A DNA stretch of 64,000 bases from Lactiplantibacillus paraplantarum (GCF_003641145.1 NZ_CP032744.1:186001-250000), one strand, 5' to 3'; positions 1 to 7,709 are shown, counted from the stretch's first letter. Made by a program: numbers and translations. Notes: generated from the sequence alone by a model not told the origin.

Positions 1-1642
1 TCTTAAAGTTATAGTTGATGCCGGCTGTGTTGTAAATAAGTCCTTTCAATTTGGGGTTAACCATCTGAGCAATGACATTTTGTGAAAGTGGTGCAACACC
101 TTGGTCAGTCCCCAATGTTTCAGCGGCAGTGGCTAGTGCTTGCCAACGTTTGGTTGTGCTAGTCGTGCTATTGGCCGTATCAATTGCTTGATCATAAGTC
201 TTATTGGTCCACTTGCCAAAGTTGTAGTCGTTAGTTGACGTCATGATACCGAGATCGGAAATTGGATCGGCAAAATCAGCTTGCCATGCGGAGATGACCA
301 ATTGGAAGTTACCAGCAATTTCTCGAGAAATTCTTGTTTTGTATGGTACCGTGACACTTTGAACTTTCAGTCCGGGGAGCTCTTTTTCTAGTTGCCCCTG
401 AACGTATTCGGCAAGAGCCTTCATCTGGTCAGTATCGTCATGCGTCAAGGTCAAAGTAACCGATTTTTTACCGGTTTCTTTCAAGCCTTGTTGCCAAAGC
501 TTTTTAGCTTTAGCAGTATCTTGGGTCACCGAGGATTTGACCGTGTTTTCAGTTGCGAAATCTTTACCAGTAGTGGGATCAGTTGCTAGACCAGTGGTGA
601 CAAAACCTTTAGGTGTAACTGAACCGTCACCTAGAACATCATTGACTAATTGTTTACGGTTGAGCGTCAACGACATTGCTTGACGAATCTTTTTATTAGC
701 AAGTAACTTAACTTTCTTTTGATTGAATTCCAAATAATTCAAACGGGAAGATTTACGGATTACTAACTTAGAATTATTCTTTTCATTTTTAACTTGTTGT
801 CCAGAGAGGGTTGCCATATCAAGTTTGTTGCTTTGGAAAAGATTGAAAGCAGTTGTAGTTGATTTGACAACTTGATCGTTAATTTTGGTTAAGTAAACGT
901 GCTTTTTATCCCAATAATTAGTATTACGCTTAAGCGCCCAAGTTGAGTTGGTACCCTTCCAACCGGTCATCTTGAACGGACCATCGTAGACCATTTTGCT
1001 AGAACTAGTCCCGTAATCCTTCCCGTATTTTTCAACGGCATGTTGGTTTTGCGGGAAGAATACGACGAAGCCCATTAATAATTTAAAGTATTGCATTGGT
1101 TTATCAAGCGTTACGGTTAACTTATACTTACCATCGGCCTTGATACCTAACGTACTAGCCTTGGCCTTACCACTGACAATCTTATCAGCATTTTTAATGC
1201 CGGAATACAAGTAAGCGTACTGCGAGGCAGTTTTAGGATTGACAGTTCGCCGCCAACCATAGACGAAATCTTTAGCGGTCACTTGGTCGCCGTTACTCCA
1301 CTTAGCATTTTTGCGTAGCGTAAATGTGTAAGTTTTTTTATCACTAGAAACAGTGGTCTTGGTGGCAATTCCAGGTGTGACCTTACTATTCTTCCCTAAA
1401 CGGTATAACCCTTCTTGGGAGTTGCTGATCATGGTACCACTAATCACGTCGGTTGCCAGAGATGGGTCTAAGGTAGTTAAGTCCTGGCCGTTTTCTGACC
1501 AATTGAGAACTTGAGTCTTGGCCATCTCGGACGTAGTATTGCCGGCGTTACTCGTACTAGATGAAGATTGCCCGCAACCCACTAATAAGACCCCAGTGGT
1601 TGCGGTTACTGCTGCGATTGTTGCAAATGATTTCCATTGCAT
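1..1642 (-). CDS. oppA: Oligopeptide ABC transporter substrate-binding lipoprotein OppA (3' end cut by window)
   Basis: Family 5 extracellular solute-binding protein that captures peptides outside the membrane and passes them to an Opp permease. The start at 1642 has an AGGGGG ribosome site. Residues 1-22 form a lipoprotein signal with lipobox LLVGC (Cys23), followed by a Ser/Thr-rich linker. The frame stays open to base 1 and reads ...NPKLKGLIYNTAG near its end, typical of the OppA C-terminus, so only a few residues should be missing. About 547 codons are visible, which is normal for OppA. No opp permease gene lies inside the window, so this may be an orphan binding protein; the left side cannot be seen. 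Confidence 0.9.
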   Translation of the reverse strand, partial: MQWKSFATIAAVTATTGVLLVGCGQSSSSTSNAGNTTSEMAKTQVLNWSENGQDLTTLDPSLATDVISGTMISNSQEGLYRLGKNSKVTPGIATKTTVSSDKKTYTFTLRKNAKWSNGDQVTAKDFVYGWRRTVNPKTASQYAYLYSGIKNADKIVSGKAKASTLGIKADGKYKLTVTLDKPMQYFKLLMGFVVFFPQNQHAVEKYGKDYGTSSSKMVYDGPFKMTGWKGTNSTWALKRNTNYWDKKHVYLTKINDQVVKSTTTAFNLFQSNKLDMATLSGQQVKNEKNNSKLVIRKSSRLNYLEFNQKKVKLLANKKIRQAMSLTLNRKQLVNDVLGDGSVTPKGFVTTGLATDPTTGKDFATENTVKSSVTQDTAKAKKLWQQGLKETGKKSVTLTLTHDDTDQMKALAEYVQGQLEKELPGLKVQSVTVPYKTRISREIAGNFQLVISAWQADFADPISDLGIMTSTNDYNFGKWTNKTYDQAIDTANSTTSTTKRWQALATAAETLGTDQGVAPLSQNVIAQMVNPKLKGLIYNTAGINYNFK

Positions 1643-1744
1643 ATAATATGTACCCCCTAATTCAAATGATTATGATATACAGATGAGAATACATTAAAAT
1701 TAGATTAAATACAATATTATTTTTTTAATCATTAAAATTATTAA

Positions 1745-1786
1745 GCAAAAAAAGCTATCACCACCTGTAGGGAGTTGTGATAGCTT
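1745..1786 (-). terminator. Terminator of the serC-serA-acetyltransferase operon
   Basis: Perfect 10-bp stem (AAGCTATCAC at 1752-1761 with its complement at 1777-1786). On the minus strand it is followed by a run of seven T (1745-1751). It lies just after the acetyltransferase stop codon. Confidence 0.9.
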
Positions 1787-1797
1787 AATTAACCAAA

Positions 1798-2241
1798 CTA
1801 ACGTTGCCATTGCATAGTATATTCCGGCTGATTAGTGGCTTGGTCAATGGTCTGATTGAGAACGCGGAAGCCACTGTGGTGATAAAATGCGACGGCTTGG
1901 CGATTAGCAATGTAAACGTTCAGCCGCAAGCATTGATGGTTGTTTTTAACCAGTGTCAACAACGCCGTGCCAATGCCCTGATGCTGGGCATCTTTACGAA
2001 TGAAAAGGCCTGCAATGTAATTAGCTTGTAAGCCAATAAAACCAAGAATCCGATCATCGGGATCATCAGCTAATCCGATAATGATTTCAGCTTCTTGTAA
2101 GGCTGCACGAACGAAGGGAGCTTGTTCGTGCCAGTAACCAGTGTGTACAAAGGGGTGGGCCGTTAGATTACCTGATAACCAGATCGACATGAGTTGGTCG
2201 AGTTGTTGGGGCGTTAAATGAGTTAAGTGTTCAGTCTTCAT
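1798..2241 (-). CDS. GNAT-family N-acetyltransferase
   Basis: Acetyl-CoA dependent N-acetyltransferase of 147 residues, substrate unknown. The acetyl-CoA loop is visible as FIRKDAQHQGIGTALL around residues 76-91, followed by the usual C-terminal NRQAVAFYHHSGF motif. The start codon overlaps the serA stop (ATGA), so it is translationally coupled and is the third gene of the serC-serA operon. Such genes often acetylate an amino acid, peptide or small amine. A link to serine is suggested only by position. Confidence 0.85.
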   Translation of the reverse strand: MKTEHLTHLTPQQLDQLMSIWLSGNLTAHPFVHTGYWHEQAPFVRAALQEAEIIIGLADDPDDRILGFIGLQANYIAGLFIRKDAQHQGIGTALLTLVKNNHQCLRLNVYIANRQAVAFYHHSGFRVLNQTIDQATNQPEYTMQWQR

Positions 2242-3416
2242 AAATTCACACTCTGCTTTAGCAGGCGAACGCGAATAACTGCTGGAATTTTGTTCAATTC
2301 AGTAATTAAATCGGTTTGTGACAGCTGCTGAAGGTCATCCACGTCGATAATGGTATAAGCAGTCTGGTTCTTAGCGGCGTTAGCCATAGTGGCGATGTTG
2401 AGATTTGCTGTTGCTAATTTGGCTGTAATTTGACTTACCATGTTAGGTACATTTTGATGAATGATCGTAAAGCGGTAAGCGGCGTTAAATGGCACGTTTA
2501 AATCGGGTAAATTGATGGCGGCGTGAACGTTGCCAGTTTCTAAGTAGGTCATGATTGTGCGGGCTGCTTGGGTAGCGCCGTTAATTTCAGCCTCGATGGT
2601 CGATCCGCCGATGTGGGGTGTGACGGTTACAGCTGGGTGCTCGGCAAGCTGTGTTTCACCAAAGTCCGTGTAGTAGTGGGCAACTTTCTTCGTGGTTAGC
2701 GCGCTAATAACGGCCGTATTGTCGACGATACCAAGTCGTGAATAATTAAATAATTGTACGCCTGCTGGCATGGCAGCTAATGCCTTTTCATCAATTAGAT
2801 GATAGGTGTCAGCATTCTTAGGGACGTGAACTGTTACAAAATCAGCATTTTTGACCGCATCTGGTAACGTTGCAGCGCGCTGAACTTGCTTCGCAATATT
2901 CCAAGCGGCATCCGCTGATAGATAAGGGTCGTAGCCAATTACATTCATGCCTAGATTCAGTGCTGCATTGGCAACTAAGGACCCAACGTGGCCTAATCCA
3001 ATAACGGCTAGGGTTTTACCTGTTAATTCGATGCCGTTAAATTGAGTTTTGTCGTGTTCGGTTCGTTGGGAAATATCAGCTTCGGCATGCTGAGCCGAAT
3101 AAGTCGTTGCAGCTAATAAGTTACGCGATGCCATGATGAGTAGTCCAATAATGAGTTCCTTAACGGCGTTAGCATTACTGCCCGGGGTATTAAAAACAGC
3201 GGTGCCGTTAGCAGTTGCCTGTTTAATCGGAACGTTGTTAACTCCGGCGCCAGCGCGGACAATTACCTTGAGTGACGTGGGTAATGATTCATCATGAAGG
3301 TTGACCGAGCGAATTAGGTAGGCGTCAGGATGTTCAGATTGATTAAGAGCGTAGTCAGCAGTAAAAGTATTCAGTCCGGCCGGAGCAATGGCATTATATG
3401 TTTTAATTTGATACAT
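2238..3416 (-). CDS. serA: D-3-phosphoglycerate dehydrogenase
   Basis: First step of serine synthesis: NAD-dependent oxidation of 3-phosphoglycerate to 3-phosphohydroxypyruvate. At 392 residues it is the short bacterial form. Residues about 60-290 hold the 2-hydroxyacid dehydrogenase fold with nucleotide motif GLGHVGSLVANAAL (about 139-152). The catalytic His lies in TPHIGGSTIEAE (about 264). A C-terminal ACT domain (about 315-390) is the usual site of serine feedback. The start has AGGAGG seven bases upstream. It lies 11 bases after serC in the same operon, so it shares the serine leader attenuator. Confidence 0.95.
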   Translation of the reverse strand: MYQIKTYNAIAPAGLNTFTADYALNQSEHPDAYLIRSVNLHDESLPTSLKVIVRAGAGVNNVPIKQATANGTAVFNTPGSNANAVKELIIGLLIMASRNLLAATTYSAQHAEADISQRTEHDKTQFNGIELTGKTLAVIGLGHVGSLVANAALNLGMNVIGYDPYLSADAAWNIAKQVQRAATLPDAVKNADFVTVHVPKNADTYHLIDEKALAAMPAGVQLFNYSRLGIVDNTAVISALTTKKVAHYYTDFGETQLAEHPAVTVTPHIGGSTIEAEINGATQAARTIMTYLETGNVHAAINLPDLNVPFNAAYRFTIIHQNVPNMVSQITAKLATANLNIATMANAAKNQTAYTIIDVDDLQQLSQTDLITELNKIPAVIRVRLLKQSVNL

Positions 3417-3427
3417 TCGTATTCCTC

Positions 3428-4501
3428 CTAACGATGATGGGCTTCAAAATTATCTAGGTAGTCGACGAGCGCCTGAACACCGGCTAGCGGCATGGCATTA
3501 TAGAGACTCGCACGCATCCCGCCTACTAAGCGATGGCCTTTCAGGTTGACTAACCCGTGTTCTTGAGCATCTTGGATAACTTGATTATCTAGGTCGGTAT
3601 TGCCAGTGATAAATGGCACGTTCATCGTTGATCGATCGCTAGTCTTAACAGGGTTAGTAAATAGTCGTGACTGGTCTAAAAAGTCGTAAAGTAAGGCAGC
3701 TTTAGCATGGTTACGGGCAACCATTGTATCAAGGCCGCCCTGCTGTTTTAGCCACTTTAGAACGAGTCCTGCCGCGTAGATGGCGAAAACTGGTGGTGTG
3801 TTGAACATTGAATTTTTCGCTGCAAATAGTTGATAATCCAACATGCTGGGCAGATTGTCAACGTGGCCGATTAGATCATCACGTACAATCACAATTGTTA
3901 GACCGGCTGGGCCAAGGTTCTTCTGGGCACCGGCAAAGATCAGTCCGAAATCACTTACTTGGTAGGACTCACCTAAGAAATTCGATGACATATCAGCAGC
4001 AAGTGGTACGCGCCCCGTATTAGGCAAGGCGGTCGTCATCGTCCCTTCGATAGTATTATTAGTTGTCAGATGAACATAATCGAGATTTTGATCAACTGGC
4101 CGTGCTAAAATTGGTAGTTGTTTAAAGTTTGTCTCGGCACCACTGGCTAGAACATGGACCTTTGTGCCAACCCGTTCGGCTTCTGCAGCGGCGCGTTGTG
4201 CCCAGTGACCACTGTCAAGTAACCCGATGCGATGATGACGTGCCAGATTAAGTGGGGCAGCTGTAAACTGTAGTGTGCCGCCACCTTGAAAGAAGAGTAC
4301 GTGATAATTGTCAGGAATCGTCAGCAAATCTCTAAGGTCTTGTTCAGCATCGTGTAGGACTTGTTCGAATAAATTAGAGCGGTGTGATATTTCTAAAATA
4401 CTCATGCCGGAATCTTGAAATGATGGCAATTCCGCTTGAATTTGAGCGATGACTGGCTGTGGTAAGACGGCGGGGCCGGCAGAAAAATTATAAATTGACA
4501 T
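3428..4501 (-). CDS. serC: Phosphoserine aminotransferase
   Basis: PLP enzyme that converts 3-phosphohydroxypyruvate plus glutamate to phosphoserine, the second step of serine synthesis. The 357 residues match the family length. The N-terminus (YNFSAGPAVLP) and the PLP-lysine segment FAGAQKNLGPAGLT (about residues 189-202) are typical of SerC. The start follows GAGG by seven bases. It is the first gene of the operon and lies 40 bases behind an intrinsic terminator preceded by a serine-rich leader ORF. No serB phosphatase is present in the operon. Confidence 0.96.
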   Translation of the reverse strand: MSIYNFSAGPAVLPQPVIAQIQAELPSFQDSGMSILEISHRSNLFEQVLHDAEQDLRDLLTIPDNYHVLFFQGGGTLQFTAAPLNLARHHRIGLLDSGHWAQRAAAEAERVGTKVHVLASGAETNFKQLPILARPVDQNLDYVHLTTNNTIEGTMTTALPNTGRVPLAADMSSNFLGESYQVSDFGLIFAGAQKNLGPAGLTIVIVRDDLIGHVDNLPSMLDYQLFAAKNSMFNTPPVFAIYAAGLVLKWLKQQGGLDTMVARNHAKAALLYDFLDQSRLFTNPVKTSDRSTMNVPFITGNTDLDNQVIQDAQEHGLVNLKGHRLVGGMRASLYNAMPLAGVQALVDYLDNFEAHHR

Positions 4502-4540
4502 ATAAGATCCTCGCTTTCAATTGATTAATTAGGGTAATAT

Positions 4541-4575
4541 AAAAAGTCCTCGCAGTCAGATTCGACTACCAGGAC
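4541..4575 (-). terminator. Attenuator terminator in the serC leader
   Basis: On the minus strand, GTCCTGGTAGTCG pairs with CGACTGC-type sequence ending AGGAC (stem 4546-4575). T5 follows at 4541-4545. It stands between the promoter and serC, so it must be read through for the operon to be expressed. The segment CCTGGTAG (4566-4573) in its 5' arm can instead pair with CTACCGGG (4603-4610), which would dissolve the terminator. Confidence 0.85.
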
Positions 4576-4602
4576 GAGTAATAGCAAGTTTAAGCAATTG
4601 CA

Positions 4603-4628
4603 CCCGGTAGCGAATGTTTTAACATCCG
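4603..4628 (-). promoter_or_regulatory. Antiterminator strand and adjoining hairpin of the serC leader
   Basis: CTACCGGG (minus strand, 4603-4610) is complementary over 8 bp (one G-U) to CCTGGTAG in the terminator. Six of its bases (ACCGGG) also pair with CCTGGT at 4682-4687 inside the serine codons of the leader ORF. An 8-bp hairpin (4611-4628) adjoins it. The pairings are direct complementarity; the switch between them is inferred. Confidence 0.6.
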
Positions 4629-4655
4629 TGTTCGGGCTGATTTGCATACGCAAAA

Positions 4656-4727
4656 TTAGGCCAACACAGATAGGTGTGTAGACCAGGAGGAACTGATATT
4701 ATGATTGATATGCTTAAATAAAATCAT
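4656..4727 (-). CDS. Serine-rich leader peptide of the serC operon (23 aa)
   Basis: Short ORF between the serC promoter and its terminator. The ATG at 4727 has AAAGGGAG eight bases upstream. It encodes 23 residues beginning MILFKHINHN, then ISSSWSTHLS, and ends VLA-stop. Five residues are serine (12, 13, 14, 16, 20). Placement, ribosome site, codon content and downstream terminator match amino-acid leader peptides of ribosome-mediated attenuation. Stalling at Ser12-14 for lack of charged tRNA-Ser would cover bases 4682-4687 and free the antiterminator. No homology search was possible. Confidence 0.75.
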   Translation of the reverse strand: MILFKHINHNISSSWSTHLSVLA

Positions 4728-4749
4728 CAGTACGACTCCCTTTCGTTAA

Positions 4750-4767
4750 ACTGGCATTAGCGCCAGT
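4750..4767 (-). other. 5'-proximal hairpin of the serC leader RNA
   Basis: Perfect ACTGGC/GCCAGT stem with a six-base loop, about 15 bases after the predicted transcription start. It may protect the 5' end of the RNA or set a pause. Function is not shown. Confidence 0.5.
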
Positions 4768-4787
4768 AGGTTAATTGCGTTGGTACT

Positions 4788-4816
4788 AATTTAGCAAGCA
4801 CTTTGTGGTTTGTCAA
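4788..4816 (-). promoter_or_regulatory. Promoter of the serC-serA operon
   Basis: On the minus strand, TTGACA (4811-4816), 17 bp, then TAAATT (4788-4793). Expected start is near 4781, giving a leader of about 280 nt. The only strong promoter-like sequence in this divergent interval reads towards serC. Confidence 0.8.
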
Positions 4817-4885
4817 GCTGGATAATGAGAAAAAACTGTGACACAATCAGTATAATTAATAACAATTTAATCTTGGAGGCGCACG

Positions 4886-5509
4886 ATGACAACCTTTTAC
4901 GTGGTACGACATGGTCAAACAACGGCTAATGCTCAAAATTTAAAACAAGGTACGATCAATACGGCGATTACACATTTGAATCCCATTGGTCAGCAACAAG
5001 CGCAGGATTTACATGATACGTTTGATATTAGTTTTGCGGATCGCCTGATTTGTAGTCCACTCGATCGTACTCAGGCGACGGCTGCAATCTTAAATCAAGG
5101 TCGGGGGCTACCGATTAGCCTAGATGAGCGATTATTGGAAATTTCATACGGTCAGTGGGATGGACAGGATAATACGCGCCTGTTAGCGGCTTACCCGCAA
5201 TACTTTGATCCGCTTTTGCAGGATGTTTTGCCTAGTTATGTGGAAGTTGCTACGGATGGTGAATCCTTTGCACAAGTACAACAACGGGTGCAGGCATTCT
5301 TGACAACAACAGCTCAAGCACATCCAGATGAGCGGATCATTGTCGTGACACACGGATTTACCGTTAAAGCAATGGTCTTAGCCGTTTTGAAACCAAGTGA
5401 TCCGATGAGCCTGCCAGAGCCGGCCAATACTAGTGTGACCAAAATTGTGGTGGATGCCATCCATAGTCGACAGTACTTAGCGTACTACAATCGGTTAACA
5501 CAATTTTAA
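4886..5509 (+). CDS. Histidine phosphatase (phosphoglycerate-mutase-like) family protein
   Basis: Cytoplasmic phosphatase or mutase of 207 residues. The catalytic RHG motif is VVRHGQTTAN (His at residue 9), the acidic residue lies in EISYGQWDG and the second His in VTHGFTVKAM. It lacks features of a glycolytic dPGM and more likely dephosphorylates small metabolites. GGAGG lies eight bases before the ATG. It is transcribed divergently from serC; a TATAAT at 4851-4856 may serve it. The exact substrate cannot be read from the sequence. Confidence 0.88.
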   Translation: MTTFYVVRHGQTTANAQNLKQGTINTAITHLNPIGQQQAQDLHDTFDISFADRLICSPLDRTQATAAILNQGRGLPISLDERLLEISYGQWDGQDNTRLLAAYPQYFDPLLQDVLPSYVEVATDGESFAQVQQRVQAFLTTTAQAHPDERIIVVTHGFTVKAMVLAVLKPSDPMSLPEPANTSVTKIVVDAIHSRQYLAYYNRLTQF

Positions 5510-5519
5510 CGGGTCGGAC

Positions 5520-5548
5520 TTAACGAACTGGACATTCCGGGCTACAAT
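5520..5548 (+). promoter_or_regulatory. Promoter of the candidate small RNA
   Basis: TTAACG (5520-5525), 17 bp, TACAAT (5543-5548). Matches are moderate, but spacing is ideal and the structured, terminated stretch starts directly after it. Confidence 0.5.
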
Positions 5549-5554
5549 AGATGT

Positions 5555-5681
5555 TGGTTTGAAATAACCACATACTGTTGAACTTTATTTCAAATCAAGG
5601 TCGATTCAGGCAGCAACAGCAGACATCACATATAAACTCCTAAGTGAGGTGGTCCTAGCAATGGCGAGGACCACCTTTTTT
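5555..5681 (+). ncRNA. Candidate structured small RNA or leader RNA
   Basis: About 125 nt with no convincing ORF. It opens with a perfect-length 12-bp stem (GGTTTGAAATAA at 5556-5567 with TTATTTCAAATC at 5585-5596; one G-U). A single-stranded purine-rich stretch follows, then a strong terminator (9-bp GGTGGTCCT stem 5648-5675, T6). It could be an independent sRNA or a terminated leader of the aldo/keto reductase gene 80 bp downstream. I do not recognise it. The SRP RNA core and the T-box core are absent. Confidence 0.5.
5648..5681 (+). terminator. Terminator of the candidate small RNA
   Basis: GGTGGTCCT (5648-5656) pairs perfectly with AGGACCACC (5667-5675), followed by T6 (5676-5681). Confidence 0.9.
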
Positions 5682-5763
5682 GTAATCATAAGCGTTTGAT
5701 CCGTGCCAATAATGCAGGCGCGGTATAATATAAATAGTATTTAAAAATTAGATGGGGTGAGTA

Positions 5764-6756
5764 ATGATGACATATTCAGCAGCATCAACGCGCTATGATG
5801 GATTACCAATTCGGCGAGTAGGTAAGACTGGGTTACAATTACCGGTGGTCTCGTTAGGGTTATGGCGCAATTTTGGCGATGAAGCACCATTTGCTAATTC
5901 ACGAGAAGTGGTGTTAGATGCTTTTGATCATGGTGTTTTTAGCTTTGATTTAGCAAACAATTATGGACCGTCGAAGGGATCAGCTGAACGGACTTTTGGA
6001 CAAATCATGCAACGAGATTTGAAGCCATACCGCGATGAATTAGTGATTACGACTAAAGCTGGATATCCAGCATGGCCGGGACCATATGGGGCTTTTGGCT
6101 CGCGCAAGACTTTGATTAGTTCGCTGGATCGCAGCCTCAAACAGATGCACTTAGATTACGTGGATATTTTTTATTCACATCGCCCAGATCCTAATATTGA
6201 TTTACGTGAAACAGCTGCAGCTCTTGATCAATTGGTACGACAAGGCAAGGCGCTGTATGTGGGAATTTCAAATTATGACCGAGAGCAGACGGCGACGATG
6301 ATTAAATATTTTAATGAAATGCATACGCCGTTTACGGTCAATCAATATTCATATAATATGCTGAACCAACAAGCTCAGGCAACGGGTTTGATTGATTATT
6401 TAGGTCAGCATAATGCGGGATTAGTGGCATATGGTCCATTAGCTGAAGGGCTATTGACGCAGCGTTACTTGCGAGGCATTCCGGCTGACTTTCCGATTCA
6501 TCGGACAAATAAATATTTGTTTGATCAGGGGATGACTAATGTGGTCAAGCAGTTGAATGACTTGAATCAAATTGCTCAACAACGGGGCCAAACCTTAGCG
6601 CAGATGGCATTAGCTTGGTTACTGCGGTCACAAATCGTTACCAGTGTCATTATCGGTACGACCAGTATTGATCATTTGCACGCGAATCTTGAAGCGACAA
6701 ATAATTTAACCTTTAGTGATGATGAAGTTAAAGCGATTACCGCGATTTTGCAGTAA
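5764..6756 (+). CDS. Aldo/keto reductase, YghZ-like
   Basis: NADPH-dependent carbonyl reductase of 330 residues. The N-terminus (RVGKTGLQLPVVSLGLWRNF) and the FDLANNYGPSKGSAERTFG segment with catalytic Asp and Tyr resemble the AKR14 (YghZ, L-glyceraldehyde 3-phosphate reductase) branch. The catalytic Lys (TTKAGY) and His (YSHRPDP) are present, and the C-terminal IIGTTSIDHLHANL forms the cofactor site. GGGGTG precedes two adjacent ATG codons; either could be used. A single gene with a TATAAT at 5724-5729 upstream. The natural substrate is unknown. Confidence 0.9.
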   Translation: MMTYSAASTRYDGLPIRRVGKTGLQLPVVSLGLWRNFGDEAPFANSREVVLDAFDHGVFSFDLANNYGPSKGSAERTFGQIMQRDLKPYRDELVITTKAGYPAWPGPYGAFGSRKTLISSLDRSLKQMHLDYVDIFYSHRPDPNIDLRETAAALDQLVRQGKALYVGISNYDREQTATMIKYFNEMHTPFTVNQYSYNMLNQQAQATGLIDYLGQHNAGLVAYGPLAEGLLTQRYLRGIPADFPIHRTNKYLFDQGMTNVVKQLNDLNQIAQQRGQTLAQMALAWLLRSQIVTSVIIGTTSIDHLHANLEATNNLTFSDDEVKAITAILQ

Positions 6757-6775
6757 GTTTCATCAACACAATGGT

Positions 6776-6818
6776 AACGGCCACTCACTAGCATTCGTAA
6801 TGCTAGTGAGTGGCCGTT
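6776..6818. terminator. 20-bp perfect inverted repeat after the aldo/keto reductase gene
   Basis: AACGGCCACTCACTAGCATT (6776-6795) and its exact complement (6799-6818) with a three-base loop. There is no T-run on either side, so it is an atypical terminator, though transcript-end or 3'-stabilising function is the most likely role. Confidence 0.6.
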
Positions 6819-7076
6819 AAGCTTCATGATGAATTATGGGTCAAACGTGACTGACGTCTTTGAGTGTTACTTTTTTAGCTCGATTATGCAAACAATATGA
6901 TAATAAATTCTGTGTTGCCGCTAACTGAAGACAAACTGAATCCGGGTGATTTTAAAGCAATCTGAGTGAATGTTCGGCAACTCCGGTAGTTAACGGCTTA
7001 ATTAGTTGGCCCGCGGAATTGCTGATTATTACAAATAACCGGTATATCAACGTCATCAAAATGTAATAGTTTTTAT
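6819..7076. other. Intergenic stretch without recognisable features
   Basis: AT-rich sequence between the inverted repeat and the LexA-box promoter. I see no ORF with a ribosome site, no terminator and no repeat. Confidence 0.5.
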
Positions 7077-7106
7077 CGAACGTACGTTCTAAAAGTGTGC
7101 TATGAT
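7077..7106 (+). promoter_or_regulatory. LexA (SOS) box overlapping an extended -10 promoter
   Basis: CGAACGTACGTTCT (7077-7090) matches the Gram-positive LexA/DinR consensus CGAACRNRYGTTYG at 13 of 14 positions. It covers the -35 region of a promoter with extended -10 TGC-TATGAT (7098-7106). The gene starting at 7135 should therefore be DNA-damage inducible. Confidence 0.7.
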
Positions 7107-7134
7107 GGAGCTACTATTTCGATGAGGTGATCTA

Positions 7135-7356
7135 ATGGAACAGCTGAAACCAATTGAAGCGTCGTTATTGCAAGCTTATGAGTTAAACTGCGTGGTCCGA
7201 TTAACTTTAAGTGATGGTCACCAACCTAGTGGCTTGATTGCAGCTGTGGACGACCAGCAGCTTTTTTTGAATCAACAAGCGGGCGTTGTTAAGCCGATTG
7301 CTTTGAGTGACGTCACCGCCATTGATTTTCTTAAACAGTCTTGGTGGCAGCGGTAA
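7135..7356 (+). CDS. Small YolD-like / SH3-like protein, predicted SOS gene
   Basis: 73 residues with GAGGTG before the ATG. The body (CVVRLTLSDGHQPSGLIAAVDDQQLFLNQ, read as two parts) and the ending IALSDVTAIDF look like a small beta-barrel of the YolD or LSm/SH3 kind. YolD-like proteins often accompany UmuC-type DNA polymerases in Firmicutes, and a LexA box sits on this gene's promoter. No polymerase gene is adjacent. Assignment to the YolD family is tentative; the SOS link rests on the operator. Confidence 0.6.
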   Translation: MEQLKPIEASLLQAYELNCVVRLTLSDGHQPSGLIAAVDDQQLFLNQQAGVVKPIALSDVTAIDFLKQSWWQR

Positions 7357-7358
7357 TC

Positions 7359-7709
7359 CTAGAGGTCGTATTTGGTCATGATTTCGTGACGACGAAATTT
7401 GGTAATGGCAGTAATCAATTCAAGTGGTAGGGGCTGATCCAGTGGAAATTGGACGGCCCCTTTACTAGTTTTATAATCGATTAACTGATCATGAAAAGCA
7501 TCGATGGCACTTGGTGTTGGGTATAGGCCAAAATGGTGCTTAAATAACGCAAAATGAATGACGTTTTCGTGCCAATAAAAGGTCGGCATCTGGTACTTCA
7601 GCTGCTCTTGTGCTTCAGGCAAGATGGCCACAATGGTTTGTCTCAGGACGGTTAATTGATGCTGATAAGCCTGAGGGGTGTTAGCAATATATGTCTCAAT
7701 CGGGGTCAT
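7359..7709 (-). CDS. DUF1801 (YdhG-like) protein
   Basis: 116 residues from the ATG at 7709, which has AGGAGG nine bases upstream; an in-frame ATG seven codons earlier has no ribosome site. The sequence (LRQTIVAILPEAQEQLKYQMPTF) is typical of DUF1801. In Bacillus a member of this family (YdhG/Fra) is a frataxin-like iron chaperone, but whether that applies here is unknown. It overlaps the upstream gene by 14 bases, so the two are cotranscribed and probably coupled. Confidence 0.8.
   Translation of the reverse strand: MTPIETYIANTPQAYQHQLTVLRQTIVAILPEAQEQLKYQMPTFYWHENVIHFALFKHHFGLYPTPSAIDAFHDQLIDYKTSKGAVQFPLDQPLPLELITAITKFRRHEIMTKYDL

Noticed and set aside
4541..4793. T-box riboswitch upstream of serC
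   Set aside because: The conserved AGGGTGGNACCGCG antiterminator core is absent from both the serC and the cysK leader. Each instead carries a translatable ORF rich in the relevant amino acid.
5597..5640. SRP (4.5S) RNA, suggested by GGCAGCAACAGC
   Set aside because: The invariant SRP core around GGAAGCAGC with its GTCAGG partner is missing, and the fold starts with an unrelated long stem.
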